A stretch of 16,769 nucleotides of DNA from Sedimentisphaerales bacterium (lineage in GTDB: Bacteria > Planctomycetota > Phycisphaerae > Sedimentisphaerales > SG8-4). Location: assembly GCA_016928975.1 (NCBI GenBank), contig JAFGJR010000201.1:1-16769 (forward strand), read 5' to 3'. Shown here piece by piece: positions 1 through 8,236 of this stretch. A program made the position numbers and the translations under genes. How positions within the stretch are numbered: position 1 is the first letter of the stretch; the number at the start of each line of letters is the position of its first letter. The notes below the pieces were generated by a model. The model was not told the DNA's origin. It made no database searches and saw only the letters and a list, made by a program, of their open reading frames with translations.

Positions 1-597
1 CGCGACGCCTTGAATGTTCAGTGGTCCCCGGACGGAGATGAATTGAGCATCGGTGGCTTCATTAGCAACATGGGCTTGTGGATTTATTCACTCAAGTCGC
101 ACAATGCAACGAAAATCCTGCGCGGGCCTGGGGCCTCGGCGTGCTGGGCCCCCGACCGACGGCAACTGGCCGCCTGTCTGGGCCCCCCTTTCTTTGCGAT
201 CTGGCTGGCGGAATTAACGGCGGATCGACCGACGGCGGGATCCTTCGAGCCCGTGCGGACGCCGCGGGAACACAACCACTCGCTGATCGAGAAATTTACG
301 CGTGAGATCAAGGCCGACCCAGGCTTGATCTATGCCTACCACCAGCGGGCCGACTGTGCCCTGTGGACGGGCGACGAAAAGGCAGCCGAGTATCTTCACG
401 AATTCGACCGTGTCCTGAGCGTTTGCGATGCGTCGGGCTGTGCGAGCCACGCCAGGCGAATCCTGGATTGGCCCCGTGAACAGCGTGACCGGCTGCTGCC
501 ACTGGCCCTGATGCTGGCCCGTAAGGCCGTCACAGAAGAGCCCGACAATCGCGAATACCAGGACGTGCTGGAGAAGGCCCTTGAGTTGCACCCGTGA
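1..597 (+). CDS. C-terminal part of a WD40/TolB-like beta-propeller protein with a TPR-like tail (5' partial)
   Basis: The reading frame is open from the first base, and the first possible start (TTG at 10) lies inside a propeller blade, so the true start is almost certainly upstream of the window. The visible part begins with a WD40/PD40-type blade (WSPDGDELSIGG), followed by a second weaker one (ACWAPDRRQLAACLG). After a linker comes an alpha-helical tail (about residues 95-195) with TPR-like character, including LIYAYHQRADCALWTGDEKA and LARKAVTEEPDNREYQDVLE. Planctomycete proteins with this order are often Ser/Thr kinases or kinase-linked sensors, with the kinase domain at the N-terminus. 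That part is not visible, so function is not assigned. The gene converges on the minus-strand gene ending at 781, and no clear intrinsic terminator was seen between them. Confidence 0.8.
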   Translation, partial: RDALNVQWSPDGDELSIGGFISNMGLWIYSLKSHNATKILRGPGASACWAPDRRQLAACLGPPFFAIWLAELTADRPTAGSFEPVRTPREHNHSLIEKFTREIKADPGLIYAYHQRADCALWTGDEKAAEYLHEFDRVLSVCDASGCASHARRILDWPREQRDRLLPLALMLARKAVTEEPDNREYQDVLEKALELHP

Positions 598-661
598 CAC
601 TATCGAACCCCGCCAACACCATCGCTCCGCCATCTCGCGTATCAATGACCGGGCGGGACAC

Positions 662-778
662 TCAAGGCCTCACGGCTCTATTATGGATCCGCACGTCGTC
701 GATCAGGCCGGACCAGAAGGTGTCGGGCCCCTGCCAAGCCACGGCTACGCCGTCACCACCTACACCTTCTGTGTGCAG
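662..778 (-). pseudogene. Remnant of a LamG-type (concanavalin A-like) domain tail, copy A
   Basis: The minus strand encodes a 38-codon stretch ending in TGA. It contains GGDGVAVAWQGPD and then FWSGLIDDVRIHNRAVRP. The GLIDDVRIxNRA signature is the usual last strand of LamG/LamG-like domains in planctomycete secreted proteins. No start codon or complete domain precedes it. It lies directly after the stop codon of the 781-5823 gene in a different frame, so it is either a decayed separate gene or a former C-terminal extension lost by frameshift. It shares a 16-base identity (CGTCGTCGATCAGGCC on the plus strand) and further similarity with the remnant near 6390-6490. Confidence 0.55.
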
Positions 779-780
779 CG

Positions 781-3700
781 CTAGGGTGCACCCGGCGGAT
801 GAAAAACAGCGAGGCTGTAGACATTGTTGGTGTCATCAAATTCAGGAACGCTGCCCGTAGAGTCCGCCACTGCGAATACCTGCGCTTGTTGGCCGGGGCC
901 CAAACGACCATCGGTATCCCATATGAAGGTAACCTCATGCGCTCCGTCAGCGATAAGCGATTCGATCGTACTTGTGCCGATTTCCTCACCGTCGGCTGCT
1001 CCAAGCCGCCAGGAGACATCAAACGCACTCGCCGGGACAACGCCTGTGTTCACAACCCTCGCGGTCAAGGCCATGGTGGTGCTGGAGACTTCGGTGCTCC
1101 AGCAAGTCTCAATGGCCAGGTCCGGCAACACCGTGCGCACCAAGAGCTCGTTATTCGAGCGGTCCCTGTCCTCAACAACCAAACATGGATCAACGGCAAC
1201 GAAGATTTCGTGGGAGCTTTGGTTCAAAGGCACGTTCCAGGAGACGGATACATTCTCCTTGCCGCCGGCAATCAGAGTCCCGGAAATGACCTGTCTATCC
1301 CCGATGGCGACTCCCCCATTGGAAGGATCGCCGTCGTAGAAGACCACCTCGACATCCTGCAATGGAAGATCGCCGCGATTCTCGATGGCCGCGAGAATCG
1401 TCGCCGCCGTGCCGGGCACAGGATTCGCGGGCTCGACCACCATGGATTCGGAAACCACGGCCAGGTCGTCGGCCAGCGTGTGTCGCAAGACGTACAGGTC
1501 TGTACGGCCAGGTTGCGGGATATTCTCGAGGCGATGCATTTGGCCCTCGATTTCCACCTCCATGTCGGTCCGCAGCGTCTGCGTCTTTAGGTAGGCGATG
1601 ACCAGTTCGCCGCCATCGCAGGTGAGCGACAGTGCCGTCTCCGCATGCTCATCGGCGGTCAGTTGTCGTGGCAAAGACCAACAGTCCAGGTCAGCATCAT
1701 AGAAAGACGCGACAATATCCATGCCGTCAGGGCCCTGCACCGTGTAGGCGATAGCGGCACCACCCGGCATGGTGACTCCGTCGAGCGATGGCGCCTCGTT
1801 AGCGAGCGTGTATTCGCTGTACACTGGTCTTGGATTCCAGTCGTACAATTCCGAATAGACCAGCGTCCCATCCGCACTCCATACGCACATCGGCACACCG
1901 TTCGGCGCAACAAGCGTCGGCATCGCGTCTTCGACAAAATCACCGGTCAACTGAATCGCCGTCTGCCACGCACCCTCGGCGGTCCAGAGCAGGTAAAGCT
2001 CGCAATCCGTCGTGGTATTGGGGTCTCCGTCTTCATCGACGGTGAGGACCAAGTGTCCCTCATGGAAGCTGTCAGCTAGGAATGCAAAATCCATGATGCC
2101 TTTCCTTGCCGACCACAGCGTCTGCGGCTCGTCCCAACCACCGCCCGACCATTTGGCAAACATCAGCCGGTCTCCGGAATTGGCATCCCCAATTGCGGCA
2201 CTTCCTTCATTGGCAATCCACAGGATGCCACGCGTCATGCCCAAGGTGATCGGTACTGGCTGATGATCAGCCACGGCATTCGAGGTGAGTTGTTCCGGCG
2301 TGCTCCAAGTACCCGTGTTCCGGTCAAACGAGGCGGTGGCAATCTCCATGTGAGGAGCAATCTGCCCCGGCTCGTTCGTATCCGAGATATCACCCGAAAC
2401 CCGCTCCCACGCCGCCAGGCTCGTGCCGGAGTCCGCTGCGACGACACTCGGGCCGAATTCCGCCGCTTGGTCATCCGTGATTCGATCGAGTTCCCACGGC
2501 TGATCGTCCATCTGACGTAACGTGCCAATATCCGTCGCTGCATACCACGGCTTGTTAGGATCGTGCAGGCAGAACAGGATGAGTCGTTCTGAAGGCCCGG
2601 AGAGCAGGACAGGACTCGCGGTCGGTACGACGTTCTCCACGAGTCTCGTCTCCTGGGGGATCTCGCCCTGAACAGACAGAGCATGGAATCGCCCGCCCGA
2701 ACCGCCTTCGCCTGCCAGAACGTTCATCTCTCCCCAGCGCAAGCAACTGTCACCGATCGGTTGCCACCCGCCCTCCAGGTCTGACCCGGGCAGCGCCGAC
2801 AGGGCCATAATCTTCTGTTGCCCACCGTCGCCGAGCACGACTGTCATCGCCACCTCTCTTGAGAACCGATACGACCAGGAAGATACAAACACTCCGACGT
2901 ACGCTCTGAGCGTGACACCTTCGAATTCCCATTCCGGGCAGATTTGCAGTTCCGGTGTTCCCGTCCCACCGGCATAGACACCTGCCTCCAGCTTCCAGCC
3001 CCACCTCTTGAACGCAACTACCACTTGGCCTTCCAGTCCCAGAGTGATCGAACCCGACACGGAAGTTGTCCCGAACCAACATTCCGCGGGCAGGTCATCA
3101 GGATCGTATTCCCCTATGAGTGCTCCTCCCACAATCAAATACAGACGCACCTTCAAGCTCTTAACAAGGTCCCCCACAACCGGGGTTTTCTTCAGCGTCT
3201 CAATCGCAGGAGCTGCCGGGGGAAAGACAATACTTATCGCGTTAACAACCGGGGCTCCGACTCCTGCCTTCCCCGCATAAGACAGCCTCCAACTCGGTAT
3301 CACTGTCGGTGGGTTGGATCCAGCGAACGTGATCGCCAAGTTTCCAGTCAGGTCAATACGCCCTTCGCCCAGCAGCTCCACCGAAGAAGTGTCCATCTTC
3401 AGTTTCGTCCTGCCGAATCCGCCGGTCAAACCACTGAGCTTCCCCGCCCATGGATCAAAAGTCAGTTGGAGTTCATACCCTAACACGGCTTCCGAGGAGA
3501 CTTTTCCGGAGCTGGTGGAAATGTCCCAGAGAGCATGCGATTGTTCCATCTTGAAACTAAAGGACTTCGTTTCTGCCGATGCCTCCCAGGGAAGAATGTC
3601 CGCGGCATTCATTAACCACGCGCTGACGTTACTCGGAGAAGGATACAAGTACACCCCCGTGTTCACCGTCACTCTCTTTCCTTCTCCATTGGAGACTTCG

Positions 3701-5823
3701 ACTTCCAGTTCGCTGCACTCGGGAATGGTGGCTGGGGCTGGGATGGACAGACTCGCCAGTGCCTTGTCTGCCCCGAGGTCGGTGACCGTCGCGGTATGCC
3801 AGGTCCCCGCCGCATCGAAACGGACCAAACCCGGTGAGCCGTTCCACGCCACCATGACGGAGAACGATAGGTCCCCCGGCAATCCTTCCACGAAGTGCTT
3901 GCCCCCCGGCGAACTGAAATCAAATGCCACCGGCTCGAGCGACTCCGGCGTCAACTGGAACACCTCATCCTTTGTCTCGCCAGCCCCCAACGAAACACCT
4001 CGGCTCTGTGTGTAATACCCGGTCTTGCTCACGTTGGCCGTGTATGTGCCGGGGTTCAACCCGGTGAACGCGAACTTACCCTGCCCATCCGTGGTCGCAG
4101 TCCCTGTAGCCGGGACCGCAAGATCGACCTTTGCGCCGGCCAAAGGCCCTTGGGCCCGGCCCTGAGCGTCGAGCTCGACGACCACACCGCTCAGCCCAGC
4201 CTGCCTTGCGTAGTCTTCAACCACAACGGTCCACACTTCTGCGGTTCCGTATTTGTTGGCCGAGTCGAGCGGGGTGAACCCGACGTAGTATGTCCCGGGC
4301 GTATCGAGGGCATGGGTCCATTCGGCGGTGCTGCCGCTGGCCGGGCCGCTGAAATAGGCATGCGTTTGGATCACGCCGTCGAGGGATACCTCGCAAAGCC
4401 ACAGATCGTCGGCTGGATCAGCACCTTCGAAGGTGAATGTCACGGGAACCCCTATGTTGACCGTCACAGGGCTGCTCGGACTGACGATAGTCCCGCTGGG
4501 GTCGTGGCCCTCAACCTTAACGGTCCACGTGCAGGCGCTTCCATGGTCGCCAGCCAAATCGACGGGAATGAATCCAACGTGGTACGTCCCTGGCGTATTG
4601 AACGTATGGGTCCACTCAGCGGTGCTGCCACTGGCCGTACCGCTGAAAGAGGCGTCCGTTTGGTGCACATCATCGAGCAGCACCTCACAGAGCCGCAGAT
4701 CGTTGCCGGCGTCAGTCCCCGTCACCTCGAATGTCACTGAAGCTCCCGCATAGACCGTCACGGGACTGCTCGGACTCACGATGGTGGCGCTGGGGGGGTG
4801 GGCTTGCTGTTCGACCACGACGGTCCAGACGGCTTGGCCGCCGGCCGAGGAATACCCCTCATAATCGTAGAAGACGGCTTCGACCTGATAGGTCCCCCCA
4901 GTATCGAACGTGTGGTTCCAGGTGTGCTCGATGCTGGAGTGCACGATCGTCCCGAATTCGAAATCGCCCTGCTGCACGCCGTCCAGATACCACCTGACGC
5001 CGGCAATATCCAAGGTATCCTCCTCACTACCCGGGTCGGTGCCGCGGGCGGTAAAGGCCTGTGTGCCACCCTGCTGCAGGGTCACGGGACTGGCCGGACT
5101 GACGCGAGAGGCGGTGGGCGGGTGCGGAACGACTTCGACAGTCCACGTGAGATCGCTGGTCGTCACGGTGACGCCGCCGAGGGTATATTGGCCGTTGACT
5201 TTGACCTCGTACGTTCCCACGGCGGTGAAAGACGGGTAATAGAAGCTCTCGGCGGTCTGTCCACTCAGGGCCTCCGTGCGTTTGAGTTCGCCATTCACGT
5301 ACCATCGAGCTTCATCCCAGGCGGCCTGTGACACGAGGCCGCCGAAACTTGCTCTGAACACCGGGTACGTAGTCAGCGGCACCGAACAGGACGCTTCAGC
5401 CGGCTCCACCCTCTCTACCGTGTAGCTGTTGCGGCTGACAACGGTGACAGTCCAGGAGAGATAGCTGGTCCACACGTCAACGCCGAAGGGGATGCTATCG
5501 TATTGGGCACGAACCTTGACCACGTGAGTTCCGAGATCTGACCACGAAAACGCATACCACGTGATGCCGTCATTCGCGCCGAGTGCAGTGTCTGTGTACA
5601 CGGATTCGCCATCCACCCACCATTCTGCCTTGTTCCAACCGTACCCCCAATGGAGGCTAAAAAGGGCCTTGAAGCCCACCAACACGATACCCTCCTCACT
5701 TGTCGGCAGCGTGAGAGAAGCTTCCGTGGGGGAGAGCCTTGTCATGTCGTAGTCCGCTGCGCGGCACGTGATGGCAAAGGTGGTTATCGTCACGGCCAAT
5801 AGGATCATACCTCGTCTGTTCAT
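781..5823 (-). CDS. Large secreted modular protein: Ig/PKD-like repeats, carboxypeptidase-regulatory-like domain, beta-propeller-like region and two CARDB-like domains
   Basis: This 1680-aa protein starts at ATG 5823. The frame stays open upstream to 6096, but AGGAGAG sits just before this ATG and a signal peptide follows at once (MNRRGMILLAVTITTFAITC, likely cut after CRA). Residues about 24-540 hold five Ig/PKD-like repeats; the last three begin with a SPxSPVT motif and contain GTYxV and WTVxVE. Residues about 545-625 resemble a carboxypeptidase-regulatory-like domain (TTDGQGKFAFTGLNPGTYT). Residues about 630-1030 are beta-rich and not recognised. Residues about 1030-1410 contain recurring W-x2-P-x2-LT motifs, as in sialidase-like or BNR-type propellers. 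Residues about 1453-1680 form two CARDB-like modules, each ending in an SNN/TNN motif. No C-terminal sorting signal is visible. It is probably an extracellular binding or structural protein; no catalytic residues were identified. Confidence 0.93.
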   Translation of the reverse strand: MNRRGMILLAVTITTFAITCRAADYDMTRLSPTEASLTLPTSEEGIVLVGFKALFSLHWGYGWNKAEWWVDGESVYTDTALGANDGITWYAFSWSDLGTHVVKVRAQYDSIPFGVDVWTSYLSWTVTVVSRNSYTVERVEPAEASCSVPLTTYPVFRASFGGLVSQAAWDEARWYVNGELKRTEALSGQTAESFYYPSFTAVGTYEVKVNGQYTLGGVTVTTSDLTWTVEVVPHPPTASRVSPASPVTLQQGGTQAFTARGTDPGSEEDTLDIAGVRWYLDGVQQGDFEFGTIVHSSIEHTWNHTFDTGGTYQVEAVFYDYEGYSSAGGQAVWTVVVEQQAHPPSATIVSPSSPVTVYAGASVTFEVTGTDAGNDLRLCEVLLDDVHQTDASFSGTASGSTAEWTHTFNTPGTYHVGFIPVDLAGDHGSACTWTVKVEGHDPSGTIVSPSSPVTVNIGVPVTFTFEGADPADDLWLCEVSLDGVIQTHAYFSGPASGSTAEWTHALDTPGTYYVGFTPLDSANKYGTAEVWTVVVEDYARQAGLSGVVVELDAQGRAQGPLAGAKVDLAVPATGTATTDGQGKFAFTGLNPGTYTANVSKTGYYTQSRGVSLGAGETKDEVFQLTPESLEPVAFDFSSPGGKHFVEGLPGDLSFSVMVAWNGSPGLVRFDAAGTWHTATVTDLGADKALASLSIPAPATIPECSELEVEVSNGEGKRVTVNTGVYLYPSPSNVSAWLMNAADILPWEASAETKSFSFKMEQSHALWDISTSSGKVSSEAVLGYELQLTFDPWAGKLSGLTGGFGRTKLKMDTSSVELLGEGRIDLTGNLAITFAGSNPPTVIPSWRLSYAGKAGVGAPVVNAISIVFPPAAPAIETLKKTPVVGDLVKSLKVRLYLIVGGALIGEYDPDDLPAECWFGTTSVSGSITLGLEGQVVVAFKRWGWKLEAGVYAGGTGTPELQICPEWEFEGVTLRAYVGVFVSSWSYRFSREVAMTVVLGDGGQQKIMALSALPGSDLEGGWQPIGDSCLRWGEMNVLAGEGGSGGRFHALSVQGEIPQETRLVENVVPTASPVLLSGPSERLILFCLHDPNKPWYAATDIGTLRQMDDQPWELDRITDDQAAEFGPSVVAADSGTSLAAWERVSGDISDTNEPGQIAPHMEIATASFDRNTGTWSTPEQLTSNAVADHQPVPITLGMTRGILWIANEGSAAIGDANSGDRLMFAKWSGGGWDEPQTLWSARKGIMDFAFLADSFHEGHLVLTVDEDGDPNTTTDCELYLLWTAEGAWQTAIQLTGDFVEDAMPTLVAPNGVPMCVWSADGTLVYSELYDWNPRPVYSEYTLANEAPSLDGVTMPGGAAIAYTVQGPDGMDIVASFYDADLDCWSLPRQLTADEHAETALSLTCDGGELVIAYLKTQTLRTDMEVEIEGQMHRLENIPQPGRTDLYVLRHTLADDLAVVSESMVVEPANPVPGTAATILAAIENRGDLPLQDVEVVFYDGDPSNGGVAIGDRQVISGTLIAGGKENVSVSWNVPLNQSSHEIFVAVDPCLVVEDRDRSNNELLVRTVLPDLAIETCWSTEVSSTTMALTARVVNTGVVPASAFDVSWRLGAADGEEIGTSTIESLIADGAHEVTFIWDTDGRLGPGQQAQVFAVADSTGSVPEFDDTNNVYSLAVFHPPGAP
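4203..4790 (-). repeat. Tandem duplicated Ig/PKD-like repeat units within the 1680-aa protein gene
   Basis: Two adjacent units of about 295 bp encode nearly parallel sequences. Both carry SPSSPVTV, then LCEV-LD-V-QT, then SGSTAEWTH, then TPGTYxVGF, then WTVxVE. The DNA is also similar, for example around 4318-4372 compared with 4611-4665. This points to a fairly recent intragenic duplication. A third, more distant unit lies upstream in the gene (about 4800-5110). Confidence 0.7.
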
Positions 5824-6236
5824 TGTTTCTCTCCTCTCAGAAGTGGCCCGATCCGGTGGGTTTGGCCTCCGATGGATAGGACGCAAGGGTGTGTCGGGCA
5901 GCACGCCCCGGGGCTTGCCAGGGCGTGCGGGGTCCGAACCGGCCGTACTTGCCTTCCTGATTGCCAACGAACGGGCCAGAAGTGGCTCGGAAATGCGCCT
6001 CCCCTCAGAGCAACCCCAGCGGTTGTCTGTTCTGCCCATCAGAACTCGCCAAGCAGCCGCCGCACCATTTGCAGCCCAAGGACTGCCTTGGGACATGCAG
6101 GCACTACGCTAGCACGGCTGGCCACCCAATTGCCCGATCTTGGCAACTACAGTCATACCTGCCCTGTGCGTCGCATTCGGTGTTGCACAGCAAGGTGTCA
6201 AGAATACGGTCGTTCCTGCGAACGAACTGCAGACCA
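5824..6236 (-). promoter_or_regulatory. Predicted long structured leader (5' UTR) of the large secreted protein gene
   Basis: No convincing gene occupies this stretch. If transcription starts just downstream of the promoter at 6242-6269, the leader is about 410 nt. It contains three perfect inverted repeats: GCACGCCC/GGGCGTGC at 5901-5928 (8-bp stem, 12-nt loop), GTTCTG/CAGAAC at 6029-6045 (6-bp stem, 5-nt loop) and TCGTTC/GAACGA at 6210-6225 (6-bp stem, 4-nt loop, right at the predicted 5' end). None is followed by a T tract on the minus strand, so they do not look like intrinsic terminators. The leader ends with the Shine-Dalgarno AGGAGAG. A regulatory role is inferred from length and hairpins only; no known riboswitch was recognised. 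Confidence 0.35.
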
Positions 6237-6241
6237 TCGTG

Positions 6242-6269
6242 AGTATATGCTATCTGGCAGAATTGTCCA
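6242..6269 (-). promoter_or_regulatory. Candidate sigma70-type promoter for the large secreted protein gene
   Basis: Read on the minus strand: TGGACA (6269-6264, one mismatch to TTGACA), a 16-bp spacer, then TATACT (6247-6242, one mismatch to TATAAT). The sequence just upstream (about 6270-6310) is AT-rich compared with its surroundings. The next minus-strand gene starts at 5823. The site is located by sequence match only. Confidence 0.5.
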
Positions 6270-6389
6270 CTGAAAAATGGATTCTGTAAATCCTCATTTT
6301 GAGGCTGTAGCATTGTTAGAGATGGTCTTGTAGCCTTCGGGCCCAGGATTGGACGATATACGCCGGCGGACACCGATGACGAGGGCGGC

Positions 6390-6490
6390 GTCGCCAATCC
6401 CGGTTTGTCCGCCAAGCAAGGCCTGCGGCCTGACGGCGCGGTGTAGACGCGAGCGTCGTCGATCAGGCCCCAGAAGAAGGTGGCGGGCAT
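6390..6490 (-). pseudogene. Remnant of a LamG-type domain tail, copy B, with a frameshift
   Basis: The minus strand encodes ATFFWGLIDDARVYT, the closing strand of a LamG-like domain. The continuation (HRAVRPQALLGGQTGIGDAA) is in another frame, consistent with a one-base shift after RVYT. No start codon or upstream part of the domain is present; the preceding bases belong to the 3' end of the acyl-ACP synthetase gene and a short spacer. It is homologous to copy A at 662-778 in motif and partly in DNA. This is best read as debris of a lost secreted-protein gene. Confidence 0.5.
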
Positions 6491-6538
6491 CTGCGAAGAG
6501 CGGCGTCCGAGTCTGGCCGGAGCTGCCCGGATCGGCCA

Positions 6539-8236
6539 TCATACCGCCGAGTATCGAGACGTGTTCAATTCCGAGGCAAGTCGAGCGGTGAGAGATCTGT
6601 GATCGATCTTGCCCGTGCCCAGGACAGGCAGGCTGTCGATGCGTTTGACGTGACGAATGCGATGCAGACCCGAAAGACCCGCTTGGCGAATAATACGGTT
6701 GGCCGACTTGCACGTGATCTCCCGCGTACAGAACAACACGACATCGGGCTTGGGCTCGATCGGCGTCGCGACCACGGCCAGAACCGGACCCTCGTCATCG
6801 GGGTGGGCGATTTGCTGCTCCAGGACGGACTCAATCGCCGGCAGCGAAATCAGCTCGCCACCTAACTTGATGAAACGCTTCACCCGGCCGCGAAAGGTCA
6901 GTGTGCCGTCGGAATCTTCGACGACCAGGTCCCCAGTCCGGTACCATAGCTTGCCTTCGCATTCGACGAACGGTGACGGACCACCGTAGTGGAGGTAGCC
7001 GCCGAAAACGCTGTCACCGCGAACTAACAGCATTCCCTCGCAGCCTGTGGGCAGACGCACCCCAGACTCAAGGTCGACAATGGCGTACTCCAAGGATGAC
7101 ATAACCTTGCCGATCGTGCCGCGGCGCGGATCGTCCTCGTGATTGACCGAGATGACCGGCGCGCATTCCGTGACACCATAGCCTTCCAGAACCTTGGCCT
7201 GAGGACACATATCGGCAAGCAAGTCGTACACCCGCTCCGGACATTTCTCGGCACCGGACACAACCAGGCGCAGACTGCGCAACTGTTGCGGTCGGGAGGC
7301 CCGCAGTATGCCGTTCAAGAAGGTTGGAGCCCCCAAGAACAGCGTGGGTCCGTATTCTTCAATGATCTCCCCTAGGGTCCCACCATGTGTTGGATTGGGG
7401 TAGAAGACAACACGAGAGCCGAGGCACAGTGGCAGGATCAGGGAAACCGTCAGGCCGAAGGAATGGAACGGCGGTAGAATACCCAAGAAGCTATCTGCGC
7501 CGGAGACGGTGAAACACTCGTATGCGTCGGATACATTGGTGAGGATGTTGCGGTGCGTTAGCGGCACCACCTTGGGGACACTCTCGGAACCACTGGTGAA
7601 GAGAACAACCGCTGCTTCTGGGGGATTTGCCTGGGACAACTCAGACCACCGCGCATGGGCTTTCACAAACGCGATGAGCTTTTCTCGTCCGCGGATCCGG
7701 CTGCGCATGTCGTCAAGCAGCACAAAGCGGCCCTCTAGATCGTCCAACTCAACGCCACGGGCTCGGACGCGGGAGAGCAGTGCCTGAGCGGTGATGACGT
7801 GTCTGACACTGAGTGAGTCCAAGGCATGCTGCAGGTTGCGCCGTCCCAGAGTCCAGTTGACCATGACGGGAATCCTGCCGGCAAACAAGGCGGCAAGATA
7901 AACCAAGCTGACCGCGACGGAGGCCGGCAGCATGATTCCGAGATACGTGCCCTCCAGCCGGGCAAACTGGTGTTTCAGGAGCATGATCGCCAAGACCATG
8001 TCGCGATAGGTCATGATCCCGGAGACTTGGTCGGCCACCGCCACCTTGTCCGGCTGACGCCGCGCCTGATACAGGAAGGCGGCGGTGATGGTCATATCTC
8101 TAAGCCGGTCGGGCCGACGGGGATCAGGCATAGCCTGAAACCATGCGGGCGGGACTTTGCGTGACGTCTTTCTCTCGGTACAAACGGCCGCAGTCGGCAC
8201 GGCGATCTTCTTGGTCGAATCATTAGAGCCTGGCAT
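6539..8236 (-). CDS. AMP-binding acyl-ACP/acyl-CoA synthetase resembling the synthetase half of Aas
   Basis: This 565-aa adenylate-forming enzyme should activate a fatty acid with ATP and transfer it to ACP or CoA. Visible motifs are the P-loop FTSGSESVPK (213-222), PPFHSFGLTV (255-264), LEGYGVTECAPVISVN (350-365), YRTGD (432-436), the hinge region GRVKRFIKLGGE (450-461) and the catalytic-lysine motif GTGKID (540-545, K543). PPFHSFG, SGAEK, the EGYGVTECAP block and the KRFxKxxGExxSL hinge match E. coli Aas closely, so lysophospholipid or fatty-acid recycling is the likeliest role. The PlsC-type acyltransferase domain of Aas is absent. ATG 8236 has GGAG 7 nt upstream. Internal ATGs at residues 36 and 48 are alternatives, since family similarity begins near residue 48. 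The enzyme is probably cytosolic or membrane-peripheral. Confidence 0.92.
   Translation of the reverse strand: MPGSNDSTKKIAVPTAAVCTERKTSRKVPPAWFQAMPDPRRPDRLRDMTITAAFLYQARRQPDKVAVADQVSGIMTYRDMVLAIMLLKHQFARLEGTYLGIMLPASVAVSLVYLAALFAGRIPVMVNWTLGRRNLQHALDSLSVRHVITAQALLSRVRARGVELDDLEGRFVLLDDMRSRIRGREKLIAFVKAHARWSELSQANPPEAAVVLFTSGSESVPKVVPLTHRNILTNVSDAYECFTVSGADSFLGILPPFHSFGLTVSLILPLCLGSRVVFYPNPTHGGTLGEIIEEYGPTLFLGAPTFLNGILRASRPQQLRSLRLVVSGAEKCPERVYDLLADMCPQAKVLEGYGVTECAPVISVNHEDDPRRGTIGKVMSSLEYAIVDLESGVRLPTGCEGMLLVRGDSVFGGYLHYGGPSPFVECEGKLWYRTGDLVVEDSDGTLTFRGRVKRFIKLGGELISLPAIESVLEQQIAHPDDEGPVLAVVATPIEPKPDVVLFCTREITCKSANRIIRQAGLSGLHRIRHVKRIDSLPVLGTGKIDHRSLTARLASELNTSRYSAV

Noticed and set aside
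799..1590. Long plus-strand open frame of 263 codons
   Set aside because: It lies antisense to the CARDB-coding part of the secreted-protein gene, and shows no domain, signal peptide or Shine-Dalgarno; GC-rich antisense frames of this length are expected.
3895..4740. Plus-strand open frame of 281 codons
   Set aside because: It is antisense to the Ig/PKD-like repeats and its apparent internal repetition mirrors those repeats.
5824..6096. N-terminal extension of the large secreted protein to 6096
   Set aside because: The extension precedes a clear signal peptide and a strong AGGAGAG site, so ATG 5823 is the start.
6292..6304. CCTCA/TGAGG inverted repeat as a terminator of the synthetase gene
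   Set aside because: The stem is only 5 bp, it is about 235 bp past the stop codon and no T tract follows on the minus strand.
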